Origin: Marinomonas lutimaris
GTDB lineage: Bacteria > Pseudomonadota > Gammaproteobacteria > Pseudomonadales > Marinomonadaceae
Reading direction: 5' to 3'
Assembly (NCBI RefSeq): GCF_019426345.1
Contig: NZ_JAHLLW010000004.1
Span: 1-64,000 of the forward strand
Length of the DNA stretch: 64,000 nucleotides
Shown here in pieces: positions 1-9,260 of this stretch. The translations under genes were made by a program, and so were the position numbers. Below the pieces are notes generated by a model, which was not told where the DNA came from, made no database searches, and saw only the letters and a list, made by a program, of their open reading frames with translations. Each line of letters starts with the position of its first letter. The first letter of the stretch is position 1.

Positions 1-40
1 CGTATAATACAGCCTAGAAGTTTTAGCGCAAGCTCTTTTT

Positions 41-646
41 TTAAGTTTTCTTAAAAAGTTTCTTATAGCTAGGAAGTGTGGGTATTTTCATGATTAACAA
101 GGGCACTAAAAACACAGAAAAATAAAGAGCCAACGAAATATCATCTTTAACCTGCCACCATAGATGAGCAATTACACCAATCGCCGCTAGGTACATTAAT
201 CGATGAAGAGGTTTCCACTTCTTTCCTAGCTTACGAATCATTGCCTTCGTACTTGTTAACGCTAATACAGCCAGAATAACCAGAGCCAAAGTACCAACAT
301 ATATATAGGGCTTCTCAACTAAATCAGAACTTATCCAAGTCCAACTTAATCCCGCAAATAAAACCAAATAAATAACGAAATGAAGCAAAGCATAAAAAAA
401 GGCCGTCAATCCAATAAAACGACGATATCGATTAATGAATCTAAACGACTTCACTTTACCAATCAATGTCATCGCCATAACAGCTACAACAGCTACAGAT
501 GCCCAAATCCCACTAAGTCTCATCAATAGCTTGCCAGGATCTGGAAAGTATTGCCCCATCAACAAAGAGACAAACATCCACACAAAGGGCAAACAAAATA
601 GAATGACAATATATGGCTTTTCTTTTCTATCCCAGAATGTCGACAC
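41..646 (-). CDS. msrQ: MsrQ, heme-binding membrane subunit of the MsrPQ methionine sulfoxide reductase
   Basis: A 201-residue inner-membrane protein of the ferric-reductase-like family with about six hydrophobic segments. MsrQ is a b-type cytochrome that passes electrons from the respiratory chain or a flavin reductase to periplasmic MsrP. Candidate heme-ligand histidines lie in membrane segments at His89, His148 (in KPLHRLMYL) and His161 (in IAHLWWQ), the pattern expected for the family. It starts one base after the msrP stop codon, so the two genes form a tight operon with msrP first. Length matches the family. The identity rests on both the sequence and the partner gene. Confidence 0.93.
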   Translation of the reverse strand: MSTFWDRKEKPYIVILFCLPFVWMFVSLLMGQYFPDPGKLLMRLSGIWASVAVVAVMAMTLIGKVKSFRFINRYRRFIGLTAFFYALLHFVIYLVLFAGLSWTWISSDLVEKPYIYVGTLALVILAVLALTSTKAMIRKLGKKWKPLHRLMYLAAIGVIAHLWWQVKDDISLALYFSVFLVPLLIMKIPTLPSYKKLFKKT

Positions 647-647
647 G

Positions 648-1640
648 CTAATAGTTCCTTTTCAAGTCCATACCAGTATATAAACTTGCGACCTCTTCCT
701 CGTAGCCATTGAACATCTTTGTCTCAATTACATTAGGAAATAGAACACCACCCGGTAATCGCCGCTCTTGGCCTTGAGACCAGCGAGGATGATCCACATT
801 AGGATTCACATTTGCGTAAAAACCATATTCATTAGGAGCCAACATACTCCATGTGGTTTCGGGCATTGTTTCAACAAAGCGAATTTTCACTATGGATTTA
901 ATACTTTTAAAACCATATTTCCAAGGTAGAACTAAGCGAACTGGCGCCCCATTTTGATTGGGTAATATACTCCCATACATACCAACAGCAAGAAATGCCA
1001 GGGGATTCATTGCCTCATCAATACGCAACCCTTCTCGGTATGGCCAATCCAGTCCACCACCACGTTGACCTGACATTTGCTTAGGATCATACAAGGTTTC
1101 AAAGTAAACATATTTTGCTTTAGATGTTGGCTCAAATTTCTGTAGAACTGTCGCAAGAGAAATGCCAACCCAAGGAATAACCATAGACCAAGCTTCAACA
1201 CAACGAAGACGATATATACGCTCCTCTAGCATTGACTCTTTAATAATATCATCAAGGTCAAAAACACCGGTCTTTCCAGCTTCACCCTCTACCGTTATTG
1301 TCCAAGGAGTCGTTTTGAATTCAGAAGATCGATCTTTAGGGTCACTTTTACCATAGCCAAACTCGTAAAAATTATTATAGGAAGTGGCGACATCGTAAGG
1401 AGACACTTTATCGTCTTTACCAAACGTGGTTTCAGCTATATTTGCAAAGGAAGATTTAAGAGAGGAAGGTGGAGATAAAGGATTACCTTCTTGAAGGGCT
1501 GCAGCAACATTACCAATCCCTCCCACACCAAGAGCAATCCCACCCGTCGCCTTCATAAATTGACGACGGTTTAAGTAAATAGACTTATCGGTTACTTCTG
1601 ATTCAGAGCAATCAGACGTTTTTTTATTTAAAATCAGCAT
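648..1640 (-). CDS. msrP: MsrP, periplasmic molybdopterin methionine sulfoxide reductase
   Basis: Catalytic subunit that reduces methionine sulfoxide in oxidised periplasmic proteins. A twin-arginine signal (NRRQFMKATGG) near residue 25 implies Tat export after the cofactor is inserted. The molybdenum-ligating cysteine lies in RLRCVEAWSM at about residue 147, matching the E. coli precursor position. The open frame continues upstream to 1688. I chose the ATG at 1640 because AGAAGGGG precedes it and the N-terminus then has normal length for the family (330 residues). The enzyme uses Mo-molybdopterin, whose synthesis genes moaA, moaB and moeA lie 14 kb away in this window. Confidence 0.95.
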   Translation of the reverse strand: MLILNKKTSDCSESEVTDKSIYLNRRQFMKATGGIALGVGGIGNVAAALQEGNPLSPPSSLKSSFANIAETTFGKDDKVSPYDVATSYNNFYEFGYGKSDPKDRSSEFKTTPWTITVEGEAGKTGVFDLDDIIKESMLEERIYRLRCVEAWSMVIPWVGISLATVLQKFEPTSKAKYVYFETLYDPKQMSGQRGGGLDWPYREGLRIDEAMNPLAFLAVGMYGSILPNQNGAPVRLVLPWKYGFKSIKSIVKIRFVETMPETTWSMLAPNEYGFYANVNPNVDHPRWSQGQERRLPGGVLFPNVIETKMFNGYEEEVASLYTGMDLKRNY

Positions 1641-1742
1641 AGCATGACCCCTTCTATTATTAGAATAATGGACAAGGGGACACGCCACTAGTTCAGAAAA
1701 GCACTCGAATTATAAAAGAATGCTCTTTTTTTGCCACATTGC

Positions 1743-2513
1743 CTAGCGAAGTCGCTTAAACACAATTCCAAGTGGGCCCCATAAACCATAAAGACAGAAA
1801 ACACTCATCAGCACTAAAGCAGGCTCTAGAGCGACTAACACCAAAACTAAAACCGCAATAAGGAGCACTACAAAAGGCACACGCCCCTTCAAATTAAGAT
1901 CTTTAAAACTACGATATTTTACGTTGCTAACCATCAATAAACCGGCAATAGGAACTAGTAATGCCATCAGCGTTGCCACACTTTCACCAGAAACACCTTT
2001 GTCATTGGCAGCCCATATAACCCCGGCCACAAGAGCTGCAGCAGCAGGACTTGGTAATCCCGTAAAATAACGCTTCTCTTCAACACCAAGCATGGTATTA
2101 AATCGGGCTAAACGAAGAGCGGCACCAACAGCATAGATAAATGCAGCAATCCAACCAATCTTACCAAGTGGTGCCAAAGACCAAGTAAATACAACAAGCG
2201 CTGGCGCAATACCAAAAGAGACCATATCAGCAAGGGAATCATACTCAGCACCAAATGCACTTTGAGTATGAGTCAAACGCGCAACACGCCCATCCAAGCC
2301 ATCAAATATCATCGAAATAAATATCGCGACAGCAGCATGAGTAAAGTTTTCATTCATCGCAGCAATGATGGAATAGAACCCCGAAAAAAGTGCAGCCGTA
2401 GTAAACAAGTTTGGCAATAGATACACACCCTTATGCGGCTGTTTTTTCTCATCGCCGACGTCTATGTCTTCGATTTCATCAACCGGTGATTTTTTCATAT
2501 CATCAATAGACAT
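1743..2513 (-). CDS. pssA: CDP-diacylglycerol--serine O-phosphatidyltransferase
   Basis: Makes phosphatidylserine from CDP-diacylglycerol and serine, the first step to phosphatidylethanolamine, in the inner membrane. The CDP-alcohol phosphotransferase signature is complete: Asp71, Asp74-Gly75, Ala78-Arg79, Gly88, Asp92 and Asp96 in the spacing D-x2-DG-x2-AR-x8-G-x3-D-x3-D. About 25 charged residues precede the first of several membrane helices. This is the integral-membrane type of enzyme, not the phospholipase-D-like E. coli type. It stands alone between msrP and hemL, and its substrate comes from cdsA (55990-56793). Confidence 0.92.
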   Translation of the reverse strand: MSIDDMKKSPVDEIEDIDVGDEKKQPHKGVYLLPNLFTTAALFSGFYSIIAAMNENFTHAAVAIFISMIFDGLDGRVARLTHTQSAFGAEYDSLADMVSFGIAPALVVFTWSLAPLGKIGWIAAFIYAVGAALRLARFNTMLGVEEKRYFTGLPSPAAAALVAGVIWAANDKGVSGESVATLMALLVPIAGLLMVSNVKYRSFKDLNLKGRVPFVVLLIAVLVLVLVALEPALVLMSVFCLYGLWGPLGIVFKRLR

Positions 2514-2543
2514 GTTACAAACCTTCCTTATTTAACGAATTAT

Positions 2544-3827
2544 TTATACTAGCTTAGCAAAAGAACGCTTAGCAGCTTCTATTGTGTAGTCGATATCTTC
2601 TTCTGTATGAGCTTGAGAGATAAATCCAGCCTCAAACGCTGCAGGAGCGAAATACACCCCCTCTTCCAACATATAGTGGAAAAACGCTTTAAACTTACCT
2701 AAATCACACTTCTGCACATCCGCAAATGTCTTAACCGCCTCAGCTTCAGTAAAGAAGAAACCAAACATTCCACCAACACTAACCACGCAGAAAGGTACGC
2801 CTGCATCATCTGCGGCTTTTTTCAATCCTGATATAAGACGACCAGCCTTAGAACCTAAAGCCTGATGGAAGCCCTCTTCGCTAATTTTGTTCAGAACAGC
2901 CAAACCTGCCACCATCGCAACAGGATTACCAGACAAGGTACCCGCTTGATAAACTGGACCTAACGGTGAAATACATTCCATGATGGCGCGTTTACCACCA
3001 AAAGCACCAACCGGCATACCAGCACCAATAACTTTACCTAGTGTTGTCAGATCAGGAACAATGCCAAAGTGATCCTGCGCACCACCAAGGGCAACACGGA
3101 AACCAGTCATAACTTCATCAAAAATCAATACAGCGCCTGATTCATCACAAACTTGACGCAAGGCTTCAAGGAACCCTTCAACTGGCAAAATGCAGTTCAT
3201 GTTGCCAGCAACAGGTTCGACAATGATACAAGCGATTTGATCCCCGATTTCTGCAAAACAACGAGTCACTTCTTCAATATCGTTGTATTGCAGTGTAATA
3301 GTATGTTTCGCCAAATCTGCAGGTACACCAGGAGAATTCGGAACGCCAAGCGTTAATGCACCAGAACCCGCTTTAACAAGCAAAGAATCTGAATGACCAT
3401 GGTAACAACCTTCAAACTTAACGATTTTATCGCGTCCGGTATAACCACGAGCCAAGCGGATCGCACTCATAGTGGCTTCGGTACCCGAATTCACCATGCG
3501 CACCATATCCATAGAAGAAACAAGTTCACAGACTTTCTCTGCCATTGTGATTTCAACTTCTGTAGGGGCACCAAAGCTCAAACCAAAATCAAGCTGCTTT
3601 CTAACCGCATCTAACACATCTGGGTGCGAGTGACCTAAAATCATTGGCCCCCAAGAACCTACATAATCTATATAGCGTTTTTTGTCTTCATCATAGACAT
3701 AAGCCCCTTCCCCACGCTGGAAAAAAATAGGCGTACCACCGACACCATTAAAAGCTCGAACTGGAGAGTTAACACCTCCAGGAATACGGTGTTGGGCACG
3801 TGCGTATAGATCTTCTGAACGACTCAT
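2544..3827 (-). CDS. hemL: Glutamate-1-semialdehyde 2,1-aminomutase
   Basis: A PLP enzyme that converts glutamate-1-semialdehyde to 5-aminolevulinate, the committed precursor of heme in the C5 pathway. At 427 residues it has full family length. The PLP lysine is Lys265 in [15 protein letters not shown], the same position as in the E. coli enzyme, and the FDEVMTGFR motif that binds the cofactor ring lies at about residues 236-244. It begins with [12 protein letters not shown], a typical start. It lies 30 bases upstream of pssA on the same strand, with no terminator visible in between. Confidence 0.97.
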   Translation of the reverse strand: MSRSEDLYARAQHRIPGGVNSPVRAFNGVGGTPIFFQRGEGAYVYDEDKKRYIDYVGSWGPMILGHSHPDVLDAVRKQLDFGLSFGAPTEVEITMAEKVCELVSSMDMVRMVNSGTEATMSAIRLARGYTGRDKIVKFEGCYHGHSDSLLVKAGSGALTLGVPNSPGVPADLAKHTITLQYNDIEEVTRCFAEIGDQIACIIVEPVAGNMNCILPVEGFLEALRQVCDESGAVLIFDEVMTGFRVALGGAQDHFGIVPDLTTLGKVIGAGMPVGAFGGKRAIMECISPLGPVYQAGTLSGNPVAMVAGLAVLNKISEEGFHQALGSKAGRLISGLKKAADDAGVPFCVVSVGGMFGFFFTEAEAVKTFADVQKCDLGKFKAFFHYMLEEGVYFAPAAFEAGFISQAHTEEDIDYTIEAAKRSFAKLV

Positions 3828-3953
3828 ATTTATTCAAATCCCATAACTGATAATTTACAAAAGCAAGCAAGCTTTAACATAAGAAGCATTACTGCCAATA
3901 AAACTTTTAATAAAGAACTAGAAAACACTCCCCCTACTAAAAAACAGGTGCAA

Positions 3954-5621
3954 CTAGTCACTTTTTAACAAAAACTGATCGAGACGATGACGAGAAACCA
4001 GACTAAAAGAAGAATCAGATACCGCCACCAGCACCTCTGGCAAACCTGTTTCCTGAAACCAACCCAACATAGCCTCTAATGAAGGAGGCTCATCAATTAC
4101 AGAAACAAGAGTCGACTCTAATGCCAAAGATAAGTTCATCTTCACTCTATCGTCCTCTGAAACAAGCCATAACTGAGGGCCTTCTTCCAAAGTTTTCAAT
4201 GTATCCAATACAGCAATTCTACGGACCAAACGCCGCTCGTTTTCAATCTCGAAAACTACATAGTCTACCATACTTGACGCTAAATCTTTCACCTGTTCAA
4301 TAGCAACGATTTTAGGCAGAAGCAAAACCTCTTCAGCAACTGGCTTAACTGTATGGTGTCGCAGATATCGCTGAAAAGGGCTAATAGTCGAAGACATTCC
4401 CATAAAATTCAATCTTTCGACAAACACAGATTCCTGATGAAAAAACACTCGCATCAACAGACAAGAAAATACAATAACAAACAACGCAGGAACGATCGCT
4501 TCCGACGAATGGGTCATCTCTATAATAGCAACCAAAGCTGTTAATGGCGCCTGAAAGCTAGCCGCCATCATAGCCGCCATTCCTAGTAATGCGAATAAAG
4601 CCACATCCGCTACTCTATCATCAAACACCAAAGCAACCTGAACACCTGCCAATCCACCAATAATAAAAGTCGGCCCTATCATTCCTCCCGGAATTCCCAG
4701 ACCTATAGTAAAAGCAGTCAAGACCGTTTTAACTAAAATCAATAACAGCAGGGAATATAAAATTAAATCACCAGACAATAAACGAGAAAGAGAAAGGTAA
4801 CCGCTGCCCAATGATTCCGGCAAATAAATAGCTGCAAAAGACGTGGCAATTGCCACTAAAGAAAAACGCCACCAAACAGATACACCACTGAACCGCCAAA
4901 GACTCTTTTGCGTATGAAGAAACAAAGCAGACAGTAATACGATAAAAACAACTAAGACAAAGCAAGCGACAAATAAATCAGTCGAAAGCAACACAGAAGA
5001 GATACTTTCGACACTAAATATATCCAAAGGCCCAATAACATAATGACTTACTAAGGTAGCAATAACAGAAGAGAGCAAAACAGGTAAAACATAACGCTGT
5101 CGATATTCCAGAAAAATCACTTCAAAGGCAAACAAAACACCCGCTAAAGGCGTTTGAAATACCGCTGAAATCGCTCCGGCAACACCACAGGCCAATAAGG
5201 TTTCAACGCCATACTGAGGCAATTTTGCTTTTCCCGCCAAGTAGCCACCAAGTGTCGCACCAAGGTGCACAGCAGGACCTTCCTTACCAATTGAAAGACC
5301 ACCAGCCAAACCTATTGCCGCTGAAAAAAACTGCACCACCGCATTCCACACAGGCAAATTACCATGATGATAATTTAGACGTTCAACAACATAAGGAACA
5401 CCCACTTTATGTAATCGGTTCGGCAGCAATGTAAAAAGCAGCGCCAAAACAACACAAGCAGCAAAAGAAAGTCCAACACGCCACTCAACAGCCAAAGACT
5501 CAAAAGAATCAAAATCAGCACCGATAAAGTATCGAGTAGGTAAATAAATGACGGCATAAAAAAACACCATCAAAAGCCCACTTAGTAAACCACACAAGGC
5601 ACCAAGTATTGCCAGAATCAA
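3954..5621 (-). CDS. ClC family chloride channel or H+/Cl- antiporter
   Basis: A 555-residue membrane protein with the ClC signatures GKEGPAVHLG (gating glutamate Glu114), GSGYLSLSRLL and GIPGGMIGP. The external gating glutamate is present; I did not assign the internal proton glutamate, so channel and exchanger cannot be separated. After the last helix there is a soluble tail of about 130 residues. It could be a degenerate CBS pair, but no clear CBS motif is visible. The first possible start is TTG at 5621 with a weak ribosome site; an ATG 17 codons downstream is an alternative. A monocistronic gene is likely. Confidence 0.88.
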   Translation of the reverse strand: MILAILGALCGLLSGLLMVFFYAVIYLPTRYFIGADFDSFESLAVEWRVGLSFAACVVLALLFTLLPNRLHKVGVPYVVERLNYHHGNLPVWNAVVQFFSAAIGLAGGLSIGKEGPAVHLGATLGGYLAGKAKLPQYGVETLLACGVAGAISAVFQTPLAGVLFAFEVIFLEYRQRYVLPVLLSSVIATLVSHYVIGPLDIFSVESISSVLLSTDLFVACFVLVVFIVLLSALFLHTQKSLWRFSGVSVWWRFSLVAIATSFAAIYLPESLGSGYLSLSRLLSGDLILYSLLLLILVKTVLTAFTIGLGIPGGMIGPTFIIGGLAGVQVALVFDDRVADVALFALLGMAAMMAASFQAPLTALVAIIEMTHSSEAIVPALFVIVFSCLLMRVFFHQESVFVERLNFMGMSSTISPFQRYLRHHTVKPVAEEVLLLPKIVAIEQVKDLASSMVDYVVFEIENERRLVRRIAVLDTLKTLEEGPQLWLVSEDDRVKMNLSLALESTLVSVIDEPPSLEAMLGWFQETGLPEVLVAVSDSSFSLVSRHRLDQFLLKSD

Positions 5622-5779
5622 TAAATCATCGTAAGACTTTGCCTTACTAGACCACCTTTCTCTTAAATTTAACCTTTTCAGAGCACGACCTCACTTATAA
5701 CGCGGGCGGATTTTGTACACAATTCAAGCAGTTATCAGATAAATTCGCAATTGCTCTGACAGAGCCTCTAAAATACGAC

Positions 5780-6208
5780 TCACCAACGATCAAGACGATT
5801 TGATAAGCACATGTGCGTCACTATTTTATGAAGGTTCGGCCAGCTGTCCATCTCACTACGAATCGCATTTAAACGTGCCATGGAGCTCGCTTGAACTAAA
5901 AGCAACAAATCCAAATCACCACTAATAGAATGGGCAAGCTTTACCTCTGGAATAGCCTCAATCAAAGGCTGCACAAGATCGCAAGACAAAGGTCTAAAAG
6001 TTAAGGCCAAATAAGCAGTAACGCCGTCTTCTTTTGAAACCGAAGTATGTGCATGATAGCCAGTGATGGTTCGATTATCTTCCATGCGACGAATGCGCTC
6101 TGTCACCGCAGAACGAGATAAATTAACTTGCCGACTAATGTCTGAAACAGAAAGCCGAGCATCGTCAACCAGTAAAGCTAATATTTTTTGATCATAATGA
6201 TCGGCCAC
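5780..6208 (-). CDS. Lrp/AsnC family transcriptional regulator
   Basis: A 142-residue regulator. Its N-terminal winged helix (about residues 5-50, with LSVSDISRQVNLSRSAVTER as the HTH) is followed by an alpha/beta RAM effector domain (about 65-140) with the family-typical GDLDLLLLVQ strand. It starts at GTG (6208) with AAGGGGGG just upstream. It is divergent from the YjeH-like exporter at 6366, with 157 bases between, so the simplest inference is that it controls the exporter in response to an amino acid. It is not the global Lrp: it is shorter and diverged in the HTH. Confidence 0.9.
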   Translation of the reverse strand: MADHYDQKILALLVDDARLSVSDISRQVNLSRSAVTERIRRMEDNRTITGYHAHTSVSKEDGVTAYLALTFRPLSCDLVQPLIEAIPEVKLAHSISGDLDLLLLVQASSMARLNAIRSEMDSWPNLHKIVTHMCLSNRLDRW

Positions 6209-6365
6209 CCAACCCCCCTTTTATTATTAGTTATTCAACTTGACGGTCATTCCGGCAAAATGCGCCTTAATGGGGTCAACTTGTATAGCGTATTGCTAAT
6301 ATAAGTATTTTATCCTTAGCGACAACAAATAACAGCTACAGAATTTAACAAGTAAAGGCAAACAA

Positions 6366-7643
6366 ATGAACCAATACCAAAAAACTCTTGGCCCGCTACA
6401 AGGCATAGCAATGACGGTAACTACCTTTATTGGTACTGGCCTGATGATCTTGCCCGCCATGTCTGTTGCAGAGGCGGGATCCTTTGCTTTTTATGCTTGG
6501 TTAATCACCGCCACAATGATTATCCCAATTGCATTTATTTTTGCGTTACTTGGCTCCAAGTATCCTTCCGCTGGAGGAGCATCACATTATATTGGTCGAG
6601 CATTTGGGTCGCGCTATGAAAAAGCAGTGGGCTGGTTGTTTTTAAGTATTCTATTGGTTGGCCCTGCAGTTGCTATAAAGGTCGCAGCGGCGTATTTGAC
6701 CATTATTTTTAAAACATCTGATGAATGGATTCTTGCCTTTAGTTTATTAACCCTTGCTGGCATGCTTTTCTTTGCCATCGTAGGCATGCAAACCTCAGCT
6801 AGGTTTCAAACTGCTATTGTCATCGTGATGATTGGTACTATTTTGTGGCTTTGCTATATTGGTGATATTTTAGACAGTCGCCAAGTTATTGAAGCACCCG
6901 TAACCGCCGTTGAGTGGCAACAAACACTTTACGCCACAGGCGTTATATTTTGGTGTTTCTTAGGCATTGAAGTCATGGCCCATATGGGCGCTGAGTTCAA
7001 AAATCCAACCAGAGATTTCCCAATCGCATTACTGGGTGGCATCACTATAGTTATTCTTGCTTACCTAAGTTTAGTACTACTCATTGCTTGGCATCACACT
7101 TACGGCGACGAAATTACCAACAGCCAATCTCTAGCATTGTTAGTTAGCAAATTAATGGGCGAAACGAGCAGTCGATTCTTTGCTGTTGGCGCTTATATTA
7201 TCGCCTTCGCCAACGTGGCCATTTATATCTTAGGTTTCTCTCGTATGGTGCAATCTATGGCACAGCAAGGCGCCTTACCTAAAACTTTTATCGGGCTTAA
7301 TAAAAATGGCGCACCTGAAAAAGCAGTATTACTGGTTGGTTTAATCACTTTATTCTCTATTGTGTTTTCAGAGGTCTCTGACTGGAAAATGTCATGGTTC
7401 ATTGAAATGACAAACGGCAGCTTTCTGCTTATTTACACATTAACCTGCGTTGCCGCTTTCAAATTAGTCAATCGTGCAGCCCAAATATTGGCTATAGTTG
7501 CCTTAATAAGCTGTAGCTGCATGGTGTTTTTCATTGGTCAAAGCATGCTGTTTGCTATTATCGCTTTCTGCTTAGCTCTCAGTTATGAATATTTACGATC
7601 ACCAAAAAGTCCGATCAAAGGTTCAAAACTTCATGTACAATAA
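6366..7643 (+). CDS. APC-superfamily amino-acid transporter, YjeH-like exporter
   Basis: A 425-residue permease with about 12 membrane segments. The N-terminal part closely follows E. coli YjeH, which exports L-methionine and branched-chain amino acids: GIAMTVTTFIGTG, then PSAGGASHYIGRAFGSR, then VGWLFLSI are recognisable family blocks. Start ATG with AAAGG upstream. An Lrp-type regulator is divergent and luxS lies 64 bases downstream on the same strand. Because LuxS regenerates homocysteine, a methionine precursor, a role in methionine export fits the context, though the substrate is inferred. Confidence 0.85.
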   Translation: MNQYQKTLGPLQGIAMTVTTFIGTGLMILPAMSVAEAGSFAFYAWLITATMIIPIAFIFALLGSKYPSAGGASHYIGRAFGSRYEKAVGWLFLSILLVGPAVAIKVAAAYLTIIFKTSDEWILAFSLLTLAGMLFFAIVGMQTSARFQTAIVIVMIGTILWLCYIGDILDSRQVIEAPVTAVEWQQTLYATGVIFWCFLGIEVMAHMGAEFKNPTRDFPIALLGGITIVILAYLSLVLLIAWHHTYGDEITNSQSLALLVSKLMGETSSRFFAVGAYIIAFANVAIYILGFSRMVQSMAQQGALPKTFIGLNKNGAPEKAVLLVGLITLFSIVFSEVSDWKMSWFIEMTNGSFLLIYTLTCVAAFKLVNRAAQILAIVALISCSCMVFFIGQSMLFAIIAFCLALSYEYLRSPKSPIKGSKLHVQ

Positions 7644-7707
7644 CGGCAATTGATATCACCATTTATAAAGCAACGATGATTCCGTTGAGTTCAGTAGGAG
7701 AGATTTT

Positions 7708-8220
7708 ATGCCATTATTAGACAGTTTCCGTGTCGACCACACTCGTATGGATGCACCAGCCGTTCGTGTTGCTAAATCCATGTCTACACCTAAAGGTGAT
7801 GACATCACAGTATTTGATTTACGTTTTTGCGTGCCAAATGAAGAGATCCTTTCTGAAAAAGGTATCCATACGCTAGAACATTTGTTTGCTGGCTTCATGC
7901 GTGAACACCTAAATGGTGATAGCGTCGAAATTATCGACATTTCGCCAATGGGTTGCCGTACTGGTTTTTACATGAGCTTAATCGGCACACCTTCTGAAGA
8001 CACTGTTGCTGCTTCTTGGAAAGCAGCAATGGAAGACGTATTGAAAGTAAAAGCTAAATCTGACATTCCAGAGTTGAACGAATACCAATGCGGCACTTAC
8101 GAAATGCATTCCTTAGAAGAAGCGCAAGAAATCGCGAAAATGATTCTAGACCGTGATGTGAAAGTAAACAGTAACGAAGAGTTGTACCTAAGCGAAGAGT
8201 TCTTAAAAGAACACAGCTAA
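7708..8220 (+). CDS. luxS: S-ribosylhomocysteine lyase LuxS
   Basis: Cleaves S-ribosylhomocysteine to homocysteine and DPD, the autoinducer-2 precursor, in the activated methyl cycle. At 170 residues it is full length. The metal ligands His54 and His58 lie in [14 protein letters not shown] and Cys128 in YQCGTYE; the catalytic Cys83 lies in [18 protein letters not shown] precedes the ATG. It follows the YjeH-like exporter and ends in a strong terminator. Neither the nucleosidase gene (mtn) nor a methionine synthase gene is in the window. Confidence 0.98.
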   Translation: MPLLDSFRVDHTRMDAPAVRVAKSMSTPKGDDITVFDLRFCVPNEEILSEKGIHTLEHLFAGFMREHLNGDSVEIIDISPMGCRTGFYMSLIGTPSEDTVAASWKAAMEDVLKVKAKSDIPELNEYQCGTYEMHSLEEAQEIAKMILDRDVKVNSNEELYLSEEFLKEHS

Positions 8221-8259
8221 AAAAGTTATTTAAGCTAAAACACAAAATGTAAAAAATAA

Positions 8260-8288
8260 AAAAAGGTGACCTAGCGTCACCTTTTTTT
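8260..8288. terminator. Bidirectional intrinsic terminator between luxS and the LysE gene
   Basis: A stem AAAAAGGTGAC / GTCACCTTTTT with a 5-base loop, flanked by A and T runs on both sides. It can terminate luxS on the plus strand and the convergent LysE-type exporter on the minus strand. Confidence 0.9.
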
Positions 8289-8311
8289 ATTTAAATTACA
8301 CTACAAACTTT

Positions 8312-8947
8312 TTAAGAACGTGTTGCCGTTGCTAAAAAAGCACTCGCCAAAACGAACACACTGCCCATTCCGCGGTTAAGGTTTTTCATACCTTTAGGGC
8401 TGCGAATCAAACGGCGAATCTGCTTGCCGCTCATTGCGTAAATATAAGCCGCAATAAACTCCGTACAACAAAAAGTTAATCCCATCCAGAAAAACTGCAT
8501 AGGAACAGGCTGACTAAGATCCAGTAACTGCGGAAAAATAGCCGTAAAAAGCAATACCGCTTTAGGATTGCCGATCGCTACTAAAAACTCTTGGCGCATT
8601 CTCGCAAGGTGTCCACGTTTCGCCTTGATTCCGACTTCACTTTCATGTTCTTCAAGCACCATGGCTGCACTACGCCATGTTTTGATGCCAACATAAAACA
8701 GGTAAGCGACACCGAACCATTTGATAACACTAAACCAAAAGCTAGAAGAAACAATAATAGCCCCTAAACCTAGCGCGGAAATTAACATCAAGATGCTAAA
8801 AGCTAGATTTCGACCAACCACAGCAATAACAGCTTTAGTCGCGCCAACCTGAATGCCATTGTGCATCGCAGTAAAATTATTTGGGCCGGGCCCTAAAGAC
8901 AGCAACATTAACAACGGCGCCGTTGCCAACCAAACACTGAATGTCAT
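8312..8947 (-). CDS. LysE/RhtB family amino-acid exporter
   Basis: A 211-residue inner-membrane protein with about six hydrophobic segments. The N-terminal LSLGPGPNNFTAMHNG block and the later AIGNPKAVLLFTAIFPQ block are hallmarks of the LysE/RhtB family, which exports amino acids such as lysine, homoserine, threonine or leucine. The substrate cannot be told from sequence. It is convergent with luxS and divergent from the DMT permease at 9261. It is one of three transporters within 4 kb that share the area with two Lrp-type regulators. Confidence 0.9.
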   Translation of the reverse strand: MTFSVWLATAPLLMLLSLGPGPNNFTAMHNGIQVGATKAVIAVVGRNLAFSILMLISALGLGAIIVSSSFWFSVIKWFGVAYLFYVGIKTWRSAAMVLEEHESEVGIKAKRGHLARMRQEFLVAIGNPKAVLLFTAIFPQLLDLSQPVPMQFFWMGLTFCCTEFIAAYIYAMSGKQIRRLIRSPKGMKNLNRGMGSVFVLASAFLATATRS

Positions 8948-9260
8948 AACAATTAATTCTCTTAAAATTGAGCTAAAGACGGTCTAAATTAACAGCTAAA
9001 ATCGACCATATAATTTGGCGCAACTGTACAGCCTAATAATTCGCCTGTCAGCCTATTTTTTAACCTTTTAGGTGACACAAAAGTAAATATATTAAGATGT
9101 CCGAAAATCAATTAGTTAGAACTCTGCATTGCAAAAGCAAAACCTTAAATTTACTTTTTTATCCAAAGCTAAGCGCTCGAATAACCTTTTATTTTATCTG
9201 TGGAAACTTACCCTCACTCCGTAAAATAACCACTCCGTCACCAATAATTAGGGATTAGCT
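8948..9260. other. Divergent intergenic region between the LysE and DMT transporter genes
   Basis: About 310 AT-rich bases with no convincing ORF. They must carry the promoters of both flanking genes. An imperfect direct repeat (CTGTACAGCCTAAT near 9024 and CTGTCAGCCTAT near 9046) is visible. I could not place promoter boxes with confidence. Confidence 0.5.

Noticed and set aside
648-1688. Longer msrP start at 1688
   Set aside because: The extra 16 residues have no family match, and the ATG at 1640 has a good ribosome site and gives the usual Tat signal length.
3954-4400. CBS domain pair at the C-terminus of the ClC protein
   Set aside because: The tail has the right size but no clear CBS sequence motif, so I only mention it as possible.
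5225-5434. Plus-strand open frames inside the ClC, hemL, dnaE, bamA and other minus-strand genes
   Set aside because: They are antisense shadows with odd composition, no ribosome site and no recognisable family.
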